Assembly: GCF_032854445.1 (NCBI RefSeq)
Contig: NC_088305.1
Coordinates: 2,855,001 to 2,919,000 of the forward strand
Origin: Liolophura sinensis
Lineage: Eukaryota; Mollusca; Polyplacophora; Chitonida; Chitonidae
Direction of reading: 5' to 3'
Length of the DNA stretch: 64,000 nt
Positions within the stretch are counted from its first letter, which is position 1, and each line of letters begins with the position of its first letter. Below the pieces are notes generated by a model. That model was not told the DNA's origin. It saw only the letters and a program-made list of their open reading frames with translations, and made no database searches. The translations under genes and the position numbers were made by a program. Positions 1 to 12,415 of this stretch are shown in pieces.

Positions 1-182
1 CCTTGCCATCAACTATAGGAGAAAAGCTTCTCAGCCAATGAGAAAATCCATAACTCTGAAATCCATAATGAAGACTATGGCAAAAAATCTAACTTACCTG
101 ACTGTTTAACAAACCATAGCCTAGTGCTAGTAAAACTACGTGTACCCGACTCCTTCATGCTGGTATAGCAGTTCAATTATGT

Positions 183-450
183 TACAGGGGGGGGGGGGGG
201 GCCTCCGTCGCTAGCGCAGCGTAATGACCCAGGAGCCTCTCACCAATGCGGTCGCTGTCAGTTCAAGACCAGCTCATACTGGCTTCCTCTCCGGCCGTAA
301 GTGGGAAGGTCTGCAGCAACCTGCGGATGGTCGTGGGTTTCCCCCGGGCTCTGCCCGGTTTCCACCCACCATAATGCTGGTCGCAGTCGTATAAGTGAAA
401 TATTCTTGAGTACGGCGTAAAACACCAATCAAATAAATAAATAAATCAAT
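183..450 (+). mobile_element. SINE family A, with A-box deletion and expanded 5' G-run
   Basis: The body matches the copy at 21409 (AGCGCAGCGTAATGACCCAG, TTCAAG.CCAGCTCATACTGG, AGTGAAATATTCTTGAGTAC, GGCGTAAAACACCAATCAAA, (AAAT)n). Flanks share TCAATTATGTTACA (170-183 and 446-460), a target-site duplication. Compared with full copies it lacks about 17-19 bases of the head (GGCTCAGTTGGTTAGCAC, the A-box region) and begins with an uninterrupted run of G at about 187-201. Confidence 0.9.
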
Positions 451-3126
451 TATGTTACAAGCATGAAAAATTACCCTGTCGCTTCTCATAGTATCGGTAT
501 GCAGGAAAAGAAATGAGGCACATCATTCCAAATGCACCAGTAGCCTTCCATCTCAAGCGTAGACCTATACCACCAACTCAATACATCGAAAGAATAGATG
601 TTCCATCCAGTACTTCTCCAAGGTAGAATGATGGGGGTGGGTTTTTTCTCTCACAAAATTTCACGCACAGTGTGAACCATGACACTCAAGTTCGACCGCA
701 GGAATTTTCAGCAGAGAATCCTTTTCAAACTGCACAGTGCACTTGCATTTCTGCCAAATTTCTGATAGCTGTTAACTTTGATGGCGAACTTATCTATGCA
801 GAAACTTCAGAAGTTTTGGAAGACTTTCTGTCATCCACATCGGTGTGCAGCTCACTAATTTTGTAAATTATTGAAGTTACATGTTCACGTGTAAAGTAGG
901 TCAATTTTTTTGGATGCATAGAAATCTGGACTATGCTGTATTTCAAGGAGTGCCACTTGACGTCACTGGTCAGTTGCAATCCAAACGAAGTTTACATTTT
1001 TCTTTTTTTTAAAATATTGACTATGTTGATAGCAAAATGTTCTTAAGAGCAAAGTTACACGTACAGGATGTTTTATAAATTACATTTTCATCGTTTTACA
1101 CGACTCTGTGATTATCTGTTCTTTTTTTTTCTTCATATTAACTGCATCTGTGAACTAGTGAAATACTCTATATTTAGAACGAACTCCCCGTGCGCGTAAT
1201 GATTTGGAAGCGCCCTGCAGGCCATCGCTCTACCAGATACTACGCAACGCATCAGAGTACGAGGTATGTACCTGGATTTTAATATCCCAACATAGCTTTT
1301 ATAGGAGGATTATCAATACACTGTGTTGATTTGCATCGTCGTATCGCTCTCGACCGAGCTCGGTGGGGCAACGCAACCGCGGAGAACTCGAACGATACGA
1401 CGATGAAGATCAACACAGTGTACTGACAATCTCTATATATGCACGGTCTACAGCGCACTGTGGAAAAGCCGGTGCCACAGTATCGATCACAAAGAGCTCA
1501 ATAATATATATGATGTCAAATCCTTCAAGGATACGCTACGTTTTACACATGTTAAAGCATTGGTTTCTTGAGAGTTTTAGTTTGTTTATATTGATTGGTT
1601 TCTAACACCTTGATCCCATAACCGTTCACGTTTACTGCACCGGTCGTGTTTATGAGTGTAGAAAATAGGAGAGACCGTGTAGAGACCATGCAGAATTCCT
1701 CCACACCTCACGAGCTATCTGACAGGCATCCTGATCTAAATCCGCGGAGGATCCAATGGATGAACTTGATTAGAACACATCTCCGTTGACCCAAGTCACG
1801 CTTACTTAAATACTAGCCTGCTAAATCAGGCGTGTTACCCCCTCCTAACATTCGCACTAGTCATGGCGCTGTGCCTTCCACACCACATTACTATCCAAAT
1901 TACTGCTTTGAATCCTTATTAATTAATATATTTTAATTATTCAGCTTATCGCAGAGAGTTAATTAGAGTTCCTGGTCCTTAGATGAAAATGTTGATTTAA
2001 CGTGTCTACCAATCCTCTTTGTCACTCTTTATTTGAGCTCTTGGAAAGCCTCTCCTTATGGCGCGGGTCACAGGGGGTATTTCTGCGTCCATCACTCGGC
2101 AAGTGGCGAGAGTACAACTCTCTACAAGTCGCTAAGCAGGCTCAGAATCAACGCAAGACTCTCCAAAAAGCACACGCGAGTCATTAAGGGAGAGATTCAC
2201 GAAGCCGATGAAGCCTCTGCTCAAAATTGGAGTGTGTACCACTGTATAGGTCACTCGCCACTAAAATCCACCAGAACGTATTCGAGGACCACTTCCGTCG
2301 CTTGTAATCTTATTGTCAAAGCACGCGTTGCCTATACAATACGGCCAAGATAATTAGGTACCGAGTTGCATTGTACCGGTAGGCTAAGGTTGTTTTGTTG
2401 CTCTGGCTTAAACGTGCTGTAGAACACTGCAAGATGAACAATACAATACTTAAGAAGCATGTTCTTACTGTGTGTGCCCATTTGATTGATTTGATTCATT
2501 GATACCCCTGCAATGGCATTTTCACTTGTACCATGGCGAGCAGTTGCACGGGTTGAGGAGTAAACCACCGCCGTGAAGCAAGTGACAGACGAACTTTTCC
2601 CACATGCCTCGCGCAGATGTTAGGCCTTAAATTGTGCCTTATTGCATGAAGTTTTAAGCAACTAATTTGTGAAATATCCGGTTGACCTATTCGAATGAAT
2701 GGCTATTTTGTAGCGAATTCATCATTGCAAGGGTATTATATGTGATTGGTCAAGTGTATGTTACTGTGTTATAGCTTCAATAGATTGAATGTAAGACAGT
2801 ATGCGACATATGATGGCTATCAGCCACTTATTGCCAAGGAAGCATTCCGAGTACCAGAGGCAAGGAATCTAAAAAACTATCACTGAAAGGCTGAAATTGA
2901 AACATATCGTGAGTTGACGAACACAATCATCTCTCCCTTTCCGCATTTGAACCCCAAATGTGACACCACGCTGTTCACTGTTGAACGTATGAATATCTTG
3001 ATGTTTAGAGGGAGCAGATATCCGAGTGAACACAATGGCTGTAGATAGTGTCAAGGCCTGTGTCTGCTAAAATTTCAGCCATGCTATTACATGATGGATA
3101 CGTCTTAGGGCAAATAATTGTTCGCG
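451..3126. other. No gene recognised
   Basis: Apart from the inverted repeat at 1308-1433 I see only AT-rich unique sequence and short frames of under about 110 codons without family resemblance. A single perfect TGACGTCA lies at 958-965. Confidence 0.6.
1308..1433. repeat. Long inverted repeat (about 45-bp arms)
   Basis: GATTATCAATACACTGTGTT, GATTTGCATCGTCGTATCG at 1309-1349 pairs with the reverse complement of 1390-1433, which reads GATTGTCAGTACACTGTGTT, GATCTTCATCGTCGTATCG. The loop includes the palindrome CCGAGCTCGG. Either a fold-back element or a structured RNA if transcribed; I cannot tell which. Confidence 0.75.
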
Positions 3127-3608
3127 CAGGTAATATCTACTCTTACGTCATACTTACACAGGTAATATCTACTCTTACGTCATACTTACACAGGTAATGT
3201 CTACTCTTACGTCATACTTACACAGGTAATGTCTACTCTTACTTCATACTTACACAGGTAATATCTACTCTTACGTCATACTTACACAGATAATGTCTAC
3301 TCTTACGTCATACTTACACAGGTAATATCTACTCTTACGTCATACTTACACAGGTAATATCTACTCTTACGTCATACTTACACAGGTAATATCTACTCTT
3401 ACGTCATACTTACACAGGTAATATCTACTCTTACGTCATATTTACACAGGTAATATCTACTCTTCTGTCATATTTACACAGGTAATATCTACTCTTACGT
3501 CATATTTACACAGGTAATATCTACTCTTACGTCATATTTACACAGGTAATATCTACTCTTACGTCATATTTACACAGGTAATATCTACTCTTACGTCATA
3601 TTTACACA
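3127..3608. repeat. 32-bp tandem array, 15 copies, each with an ATF/CREB-like octamer
   Basis: The monomer is GGTAATATCTACTCTTACGT followed by CATACTTACACA. Fifteen copies run at a strict 32-bp step from 3129. Thirteen keep TTACGTCA; the fifth has TTACTTCA and the eleventh TTCTGTCA. The later copies share CATATTTACA rather than CATACTTACA, so the array has two homogenised halves. No coding potential. Confidence 0.95.
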
Positions 3609-4713
3609 GTTAATAAACCAAATGTATACATTCGGAGATAAAGTATAGCACGGGAAGTTTAAAAAACATAACTATTTTGTGATCATACTCAAGCGTGATA
3701 TCAGAGTTTAAATCCTGATATCGCTCATATTGAGACACTCAAAAGCGCCGCCATGCTGTCAGGTTTAACCTATCAAGCACGCGTTACTTCTACAGCCCGA
3801 GCACGCAGCTGTTTCCGCTTACGTCACCCGAGCTTTCTTTTGCCTTTTAACCATATGGCTGTGAGGTATAACTGACGCAGCGTTGTGTTTCCCGCTGCCA
3901 TGACATGGCGTATCCCACGGCCTCGTAAGAATTCCGGATTACCAATCAAAGAGCCGCGAGCGAAGGTCTGTTTCTAACTCTCTCTGTAAATAACTCAGGT
4001 TGTATTATTTGTTGTCTTTTCCTTTAAGCATTTTTTTTATCAGTAACGCTTTCATAGTACATGTTCATATCAGCGCCATCTATAGGTTTAATATCAACTG
4101 ATGTTTATACAGACTTTGCTCGGCTTACTGGAGACGATATTTATCAACCTGAACAAAGCTTAATGGGGAACTCTGAGGAACAATTCTCGCGTTTAACAGT
4201 GCGACCCAAGGCTACGTACTTTTTGTACTGTGGTACCTATCACACTTTTCCGTCTAGTTGTACTCGTAAAACACCTAAGTAGTAAACAAACTCCTAACAG
4301 CAGCGTTACAGCAGAAAACAATGTGCTTTGTGGACCTTTTGTGTCTCCCGTACGAATCTCCCATTTATCCTAAATGACTTAAAATTTCGCCCACAAAGCA
4401 AATGTCACTAAATATCATTTTTGGTGATGAAAATTTTTCTGTAAAATATCCCATGTTCCAAGCAAACCTCAAAATACCTTTCTAAAATCAATGGAACTCT
4501 CAAAATCAGGAAACATGGGCGAGTTAGTTATGAATGAAATTTGTGGGCATTTAGGGTATTTTCTCCTGAACCGAAACACCGGTTCCTGTACAACACTCTT
4601 AAGTGAAAACATATATAAATATATACAATATATATAATTTAAAAAAAAAAATGAATTCCCTTGCACAATTAACCCATTAGGGAATTCAGCATTGGTGTGG
4701 TCTCGGACTCAGG
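3609..4713. other. No gene recognised
   Basis: Unique sequence between the 32-bp and 79-bp arrays. It holds one TTACGTCA at about 3819 and a short 73-codon frame at 4061, with nothing to support a function. Confidence 0.6.
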
Positions 4714-6775
4714 CATTCAGTCTGCGCGTGGTCCCAGCGCCATGAACTGAAACAGGCGAAGGAAATCTGGGTCAAATCTCTCCGATAATACGACCACATT
4801 CAGTCTGCGTGTGTCCCAGCGCCATGAACTGAAACAGGCGGAAATCTGGGTCAAATCTCTCCGATAATACGACCACATTCAGTCTGCGCGTGTCCCAGCG
4901 CCATGAACTGAAACAGGCGGAAATCTGGGTCAAATCTCTCCGATAATACGACCACATTCAGTCTGCGTGTGTCCCAGCGCCATGAACTGAAACAGGCGGA
5001 ATTCTGGGTCAAATCTCTCCGATAATACGACCACATTCAGTCTGCGTGTGTCCCAGCGCCATGAAGTGAAACAGGCGGAATTCTGGGTCAAACCTCTCCG
5101 ATAACACAACCACATTCAGTCAGCGTGTGTCCCAGCGCCATGAAGTGAAACAGGCGGAATTCTGGGTCAAACCTCTCCGATAACACGACCACATTCAGTC
5201 AGCGTGTGTCCCTGCGCCATGAAGTGAAACAGGCGGAATTCTGGGTCAAACCTCTCCGATAACACGACCACATTCAGTCAGCGTGTGTCCCTGCGCCATG
5301 AAGTGAAACAGGCGGAATTCTGGGTCAAACCTCTCCGATAACACGACCACATTCAGTCAGCGTGTGTCCCAGCGCCATGAACTGAAACATGCGGAATTCT
5401 GGGTCAAACCTCTCCGATAATACGACCACATTCAGTCAGCGTGTGTCCCAGCGCTATGAAGTGAAACAGGCGGAATTCTGGGTCAAACCTCTCCGATAAC
5501 ACGACCACATTCAGTCAGCGTGTGTCCCTGCGCCATGAAGTGAAACAGGCGGAATTCTGGGTCAAACCTCTCCGATAACACGACCACATTCAGTCAGCGT
5601 GTGTCCCAGCGCCATGAAGTGAAACAGGCGGAATTCTGGGTCAAACCTCTCCGATAACACGACCACATTCAGTCAGCGTGTGTCCCAGCGCCATGAACTG
5701 AAACATGCGGAATTCTGGGTCAAATCTCTCCGATAACACGACCACATTCAGTCTGCGTGTGTCCCAGCGCCATGAACTGAAACAGGCGGAATTCTGGGTC
5801 AAATCTCTCCGATAATACGACCACATTCAGTCTGCGTGTGTCCCTGCGCCATGAAGTGAAACAGGCGGAATTCTGGGTCAAACCTCTCCGATAATACGAC
5901 CACATTCAGTCAGCGCGTGTCCCAGCGCCATGAACTGAAACATGCGGAATTCTGGGTTAAACCTCTCCGATAATACGACCACATTCAGTCAGCGCGTGTC
6001 CCAGCGCCATGAACTGAAACAGGCGGAAATCTGGGTCAAATCTCTCCGATAATACGACCACATTCAGTCTGCGTGTGTCCCAGAGCCATGAAGTGAAACA
6101 GGCGGAATTCTGGGTCAAACCTCTCCGATAACACAACCACATTCAGTCTGCGTGTGTCCCAGCGCCATGAAGTGAAACAGGCGGAATTCTGGGTCAAACC
6201 TCTCCGATAACACAACCACATTCAGTCAGCGTGTGTCCCAGCGCCATGAAGTGAAACAGGCGAATTCTGGGTCAAACCTCTCTGATAACACGACCACATT
6301 CAGTCAGCGTGTGTCCCAGAGCCATGAACTGAAACAGGCGGAATTCTGGGTCAAACCTCTCCGATAATACGACCACATTCAGTCAGCGTGTGTCCCAGCG
6401 CCATGAAGTGAAACAGGCGGAATTCTGGGTCAAACCTCTCCGATAATACGACCACATTCAGTCTGCGTGTGTCCCAGCGCCATGAACTGAAACAGGCGGA
6501 ATTCTGGGTCAAACCTCTCCGATAACACGATCACATTCAGTCTGCGTGTGTCCCAGCGCCATGAAGTGAAACAGGCGGAATTCTGGGTCAAACCTCTCCG
6601 ATAACACAACCACATTCAGTCAGCGTGTGTCCCAGCGCCATGAAGTGAAACAGGCGGAATTCTGGGTCAAACCTCTCCGATAATACGACCACATTCAGTC
6701 TGCGTGTGTCCCAGCGCCATGAACTGAAACAGGCGAAATCTGGGTCAAACCTCTCCGATAACACAACCACATACA
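4714..6775. repeat. 79-bp satellite array, about 26 copies
   Basis: The monomer begins CATTCAGTCTGCGTGTGTCC and continues CAGCGCCATGAACTGAAACA, GGCGGAATTCTGGGTCAAAC, CTCTCCGATAATACGACCA. The period is 79 except for a longer first copy and a few one- or two-base losses. Variants (CAGTCTGCG or CAGTCAGCG; GAACTG or GAAGTG; GATAATACG or GATAACACG) are shuffled along the array. Because 79 is not a multiple of three, minus-strand frames of about 61 residues recur without being genes. Confidence 0.95.
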
Positions 6776-8365
6776 GTTGAATAATTCCGGGATGCTTATT
6801 TAACCTATATTTATGATATCAATTATCCGTTCGTGTCTCCCCAAAACTCGCCGTCCAGAAAAAAGACCCATCCTTTTATCGGAATTGAAATCAGTAATTA
6901 TTGGAAGATTTTAGTCGCCATCAGAAACATCTGTGCCTTTTTACGGTCGGCGAACACGCAAACACAGTATTTATTAAGAAAAGCCTGTTTTGTGGTGATA
7001 TGCGGTTATGCAGTGACCTGGAGGGCGCTGTGAATAAGCTCAAAACATCTCTAATATCAAAAAAACTTGTCGTGCGAAAAAAGATGCGAGTGATTGAATA
7101 ATTGGAAGACTTCAGCTTTTGAAGAGAAAAAGATAATCATGGGAAAGTAGTTTTGTGTCTATTTCTTCATTCTTTAACACAACGAGTATCGGGTTTACCT
7201 AAGCCCCATGGCAATATCAATTTTCTCGCGTCGAAAAAGCATTGTGTAACAATATTTTCTTCTCCGAAAGCCAACGGTATTATACAAAGGAAAAACAGCC
7301 GGTTTGACGCTGAAGCCAAGAAGAATAAAAACTGCGGATTATGATATAAACTCATATTACCCACGTTTGACAGGTTAAACACGACATAAACATCGATTGA
7401 TTGTCTCACAATTTATAGGTTTGTCAGTGGTATCCATTTTCAGAATGGGCTTTCTCAGTGTTATTGTTGAGCAGACCAGTACAGTATACTCTATGGTGTT
7501 AAATAAGACCTGGGCTTATATTTATCAAGCAACTTAAGACTTAAATCAGAAAATGCGAGAGCTTAGAAAGCCAAACTCAAAATGGGAAAGGACTCCAAAT
7601 TTGGTTGAAATATTGTAAAGCAATGACCAATCAGTGTACAAATGTTAAACTTCCTGAAACAAAACATTTTAACTGTTTGATTTTTTTACTTAAGTCTTCA
7701 GAAGTGGAATAAATATGATCTCTGCACTGTTTACATATAATCACACAGACAAGCTAGCACCAGTATTCTATGTGGTTCAGTAATCTATGCAATCTATCTT
7801 AACACATTGTTTGAGAATTGTGAAGAAGAAAAAATAGTTCTCAGAACTATGACAATTCTCTTGAACATAATAAGAATAATGAATACAATGGTAAACAAGT
7901 TCCTGTAACGATATACCGATATAAACCCGATCAAATTCCAGTTACGTGATAATCCATGCGTTGTAGTCCGTAATCAACGGTTAACCGGAAATCTTTTATG
8001 CTCAGGGTAAATCAAATGATTTGTGCCCCGAATATTCACAGCAAAACCTGCCGTCCAGAAGATTACAAATGGAAGCAACATGATACAAATACAATAAAAT
8101 ACGATACAAATTGGTCGAAATTAGAAACTGAGACATGACCGATTTTCGTATTTACAAAGATTTGTTATTCTCAAACATGATTGTGACTGTCGCTAGCCAG
8201 TTGTACAAATATCCAAGTTTTGATTAATATGCATAGTTTAAATCTTCAAGTTGACTTTTCTCATAAAGTCTGGTGAAATATGCTTATCTTATCATTCTAT
8301 TGACTGTTTTGTCATGAAGGAAAAGAATAGTTAGTTTGATTAAAGCTTAGATAAAATCGTTAAGT
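6776..8365. other. No gene recognised
   Basis: AT-rich unique sequence between the 79-bp and 33-bp arrays. Short frames (60-80 codons at 6833-7409) overlap on both strands and look like chance. Confidence 0.6.
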
Positions 8366-8998
8366 TGTGAACCTGTTCAGTCATGCCTATGGTCTCATGT
8401 TGAGGCTGTTCAGTCATGTCTGTCATTTCATGTTGAGCCTGTTCAGTCATGTCTATCATCTCATGTTGAGCCTGTTCAGTCGTGTCTATCATCTCATGTT
8501 GAGTCTGTTCAGTCATGCCTATCATTTCATGTTGAGCCTGTTCAGTCATGCCTATCATCTCATGTTGAGCCTGTTCAGTCATGCCTATCATTTCATGTTG
8601 AGCCTGTTCAGTCATGCCTATCATTTCATGTTGAGCCTGTTCAGTCATGCCTATGGTCTCATGTTGAGCCTGTTCAGTCATGTCTATCATTTCATGTTGA
8701 GTCTGTTCAGTCGTGTCTATCATCTCATGTTGAGCCTGTTCAGTCGTGTCTATCATCTCATGTTGAGTCTGTTCAGTCATGCCTATCATCTCATGTTGAG
8801 CCTGTTCAGTCATGTCTATCATCTCATGTTGAGCCTGTTCAGTCATGCCTATGGTCTCATGTTGAGCCTATTCAGTCATGTCTATCATTTCATGTTGAGC
8901 CTGTTCAGTCATGCCTATCATCTCATGTTGAGCCTGTTCAGTCATGTCTATCATTTCAGGTTGAGCCTGTTCAGTCAAGCGTATCATTTCATGTTGAG
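8366..8998. repeat. 33-bp minisatellite, about 19 copies
   Basis: The monomer is TCATGTTGAGCCTGTTCAGT followed by CATGCCTATCATC. The unit is 11 codons, so both strands stay open for 168-213 codons (minus strand: repeated MTEQAQHEMIG). No start context, splice signal or non-repeat coding flank supports a gene. Confidence 0.93.
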
Positions 8999-9152
8999 GG
9001 TCAAGTAAAAAATCAAGTATATAAAAAGATTTTTTGATTTTACGCTTTAAGGAAGATCTTGACCAGCATTGAACCAGCATATCCCTATCACAGTGTGAGT
9101 TAGACTGAAACTATAAAATGTATAGTTGTTTATTAATCCAAGTAATATTCGC

Positions 9153-9482
9153 AACGTATAGGCCGGAACGTCCTGGGATCAAACCCGGGTGTGGTCAAAC
9201 CAAAGACTTAAAAAGGGCACTTGTTTCTGCTTCGCTTGGCGCTCAGCACTCAGAGGTTCGAGCAAGGAAACAGGACTGGTTGACCCAGTGTCAGTATATC
9301 GTGACTGGGTGAGTTGTTATGTCTGGTGTCTTCGGCATGATACTTCAGTGGCTGCAGCACTCTTATTGTCATGGACTCGCCCTGTCACAAGAAGAAACAG
9401 TATATGTACACACACCTAATGACTCCTCGTTGTCATAGGGCAGAGAAATTGTTACGTACGACGTTAAACCCCAAACATAAAT
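9153..9482 (+). mobile_element. SINE family B, long copy
   Basis: GGATCAAACCCGGGTGTGGT is a B-box-like segment. It is followed by CGCTTGGCGCTCAGCACTCA and GAGGTTCGAGCAAGGAAACA, shared with the copy at 54965. The 3' end GTTACGTACGACGTTAAACC then CCAAACATAAATA is shared with copies at 27100 and 33966. The A-box end of the head is missing or too diverged to see. Confidence 0.78.
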
Positions 9483-9759
9483 ACGTACATAAAAGCTGGA
9501 AGAGGCTTATGAGGAGAGCGTTCACCAGTACTTGCCACTGTTCCTCATTATCATTAATTACTCATGGCGTGACGGTCATGGCGCGTTGTTACACGAGGTG
9601 CGGGGTCAATCCCGTCCTTAGGCAATTTTTGATTCCTCCGCCTTCAATATTCGCGTGGCCTTGGTGGCCATAAACGCAAGACGTCGCTGTTGGGGACGAT
9701 TTGTGTCGTTTCACATTCGCTGGAGGCCCATTAGCCGTCCGCCCTTATGGCGTATGGCG

Positions 9760-9926
9760 TTTGTACGTTACGCGTTTCAATGTCACGAGTTTGTATGTTA
9801 CGCGTTTGTATGTTACGCGTTTGTGCGTTACGCGTTTGCATGTTACGCGTTTGTATGTTACGCATTTGTGCGTTACGCGTTTGTATGTTACGCGTTTGTA
9901 TGTTACGCGTTTGTACGTTAAGCGTA
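9760..9926. repeat. 15-bp minisatellite, about 11 copies
   Basis: The monomer is TTTGTATGTTACGCG, and each copy overlaps the next to give ACGCGT. The 15-bp period leaves several frames open; those frames are repeat artefacts. Confidence 0.9.
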
Positions 9927-10489
9927 GGAAAGTTTGATAGCAGGTTATCATATTTTTAAGAAAAATTATCTTTATTATGTTGTTAAACAACAAATAAACT
10001 AAGACACAAACAAAAGCCAAACCTTTTGTGGATAATTGTTTATGGATGCTAGGAGAAGACTTCAGCGATGCTATTCGATTGCAGAGTAGCTTGTTGCGTA
10101 CATGCTGTGTTCGAGGCGGCTATCAGTCAACATCAAAGAGACAGAAGCGAAAAGACCAGAATTACCGATATCCCCGTCAATAAAGCTGTTCATAGATAAA
10201 TCTGCAACGCCTGTCGCTGATGTTATCGGAGACAGCTCCCCATGGAATAAGTCTGTGGCTATTTTCTCTCGTGTCACGGTAGACATCCATGGGCTTGACA
10301 ATCATATCCCATGGCCATTGTTAAGATAAAGTCGAATTTTTTTGGTTATGCGCCAAACCTTTCTAGACAGGGTGAAACGGTACAGTTCATTACCAGTGTG
10401 TTATAGTTGAATGAATGGACTTGCAGGTTAATCAAAACAATTAACGCTATAGTATCGCCGAGGTTATGTTTCGTCTGCAGTATTTTTTC

Positions 10490-12415
10490 TTTTGTCTGGA
10501 TATAGCGCTTTCACTTTCACTTAAAGAGGCCTGTTGAATATATAACGACAACGTCTCTTCATAGTAGGTCAATCTTGTCATTTTGATCTACAATGCCGCC
10601 TCACTGAAAAGCAATTCTAACTGGCAATTATTCACTGGACCGCAAATGGACCAGGCAATTACTCATTAAATCGCAATTGGACCTGGAAAATATTCATTGA
10701 ATCGCAAACTGACCTGAAAAATATTCACTGAATAACAATTGAAACTGGAAAATATTACCTGAAACGCAATTGGGCCTGGAAAATATTCATCGACTCGCAA
10801 ATTGACCTGAAAAATATTCATTGAATCTCAACTGGACTTGGAAAATATTCACTGAATCGCATGAGAGCCTGGCAATTATTCACTGAAACGCAGTTAGACC
10901 TAAAAAATATTCACAGAATCGCTATTGGACTTGAAAATCATTCATTTGAATGCCATGCATACAATATCGACTGTCTTTCCTGAATCAGGGAAAACTGTTG
11001 ACTGTTTCACTTTTACCTATTCCCAGCTTAATTTAGTATTTACATACTATTTCGTACATATTCGTTTGAGAACTGCTGTTCACTGGATACTGAATCTAAT
11101 AACCTTTCACCCTCCACCATGTACTGATGCACACGCTCTCGGCTCTTCTCATATTGCATTGCACTTAACCCTCATTATTGTCGTTTCTCTAGAGTCTTTT
11201 TGGCGTGACTTCAGTGTGTTTTATGCTGCGTGGTTATGCCTTACAAGATTTGCAGGACGACACATTTCGGCGCGGTTAAAAAAAAAGATGTCTTCAAAAT
11301 TCATGTATTCCACGGCGTACCAGAATGGTGTTAAATGGTTACCTTTCCTCCGTCTTCGCCTTTTTCATCCGTTCTGGAATATGTAAATGTAACTAACGGA
11401 TCATTACGATGCCTGTAGGTCTACTGAGGGTATAAATCAGTCGTTCCTTGTAGCCCATGGTTTACTCATTCTCTGAAAGGGATGAAGGGACATATAGACT
11501 CCGAAGCCTGCCTGTCACACTTATGACCCGTGGTTTATGTTGAGTAGATTTGCCTTTGTCTCTGGCTATCTAAGTTGACTGAGCTCACACTGGGTTTATA
11601 CATGTAATGAACGCCGCATATCGCTGATTGAAATAGCCGGCGACAAAGAGTGGACGGGTAACCCGAGGTTTGACATTTTGCCGGCGCTGTTGCAGACTAA
11701 AATTGAGAAGACTGACGGATGTATAATGAATTTCCTCATTAAGTTACATATTGTAGTACTGTCCGTTTCCTTAGTAATTACACTGTAAATGTACAGAACA
11801 GAATACGCGACAATCGTTATGGCCTATCGCTCGCTAGCTTGAGGTTATCATCACTTTCAAGTTGCTGTCGAATATAGATTACGACAATGTCCAGTCTTAT
11901 CATTTTAATCTGTAATGCTACTTTACGCGTTAAACACTAGGCCTAGAAACGCTTCACCACGTACCGATCAGGACTTACAGAGTATTATCTTGCACTTAAC
12001 CAGCTATTTTGTCCCTGTTTCACAGTCGTTTTGGCGTGATTTTAGCACTGAAACTTACTTATGTATAAGATTTCGGTTGAAAGACATATAATCTATTTAT
12101 TTACGTCGCGGTTCCCAGAAAAAGAAACGATGTCTTTAAAATTCATGTATTCCGCGGCGTACCCGAATGGCGTTAAGTGTGCCTTGCCTCCGTCTTCGCG
12201 TTTGACATTCTTTTCTGGAAAACATGAATGTAACTAACGGATCATTACGATGTCTGTAGGTCTACCGAGGGTATAAATCAGTCATTCCTTGTAGCCCATG
12301 GTTTACTCATTCTCTGAAAGGGAGGAAAGCACACGTGTATGGAGTGTAAACGCCGAAGCCTGCCTATATGGCCGCCTGTCACACTTTTGGCCCATGACTT
12401 ACGTTGAGCGGATTT
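10490..12415. repeat. Diverged tandem segmental duplication
   Basis: Copy 1 (about 10490-11560) and copy 2 (about 11850-12415) share ordered blocks: CATTTTGATCTACAATGCCG versus CATTTTAATCTGTAATGCTA; ATGTCTTCAAAATTCATGTA versus ATGTCTTTAAAATTCATGTA (offset about 841); TAACTAACGGATCATTACGA in both; and GTAGCCCATGGTTTACTCAT then TCTCTGAAAGGGA in both. Offsets of about 1,320 bp on the left and 841 bp on the right show roughly 480 bp more in copy 1, mostly the 31-bp array. A 153-codon frame at 10925-11386 in copy 1 has no intact counterpart in copy 2, so I do not call it a gene. Confidence 0.82.
10611..10949. repeat. 31-bp minisatellite, about 11 diverged copies
   Basis: The monomer is CGCAATTGGACCTGGAAAAT followed by ATTCATTGAAT. 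Copies differ by several bases each, so this is an old array. It lies within copy 1 of the segmental duplication and is absent from copy 2. Confidence 0.88.

Noticed and set aside
8366-8998. Open frames of 168 (-) and 213 (+) codons as repeat proteins
   Set aside because: They are the two readings of a 33-bp minisatellite and end where the array ends; both strands being open is a period artefact.
10925-11386. 153-codon frame as a gene
   Set aside because: Starts in the 31-bp array and its homologous segment in the second duplication copy is not open.
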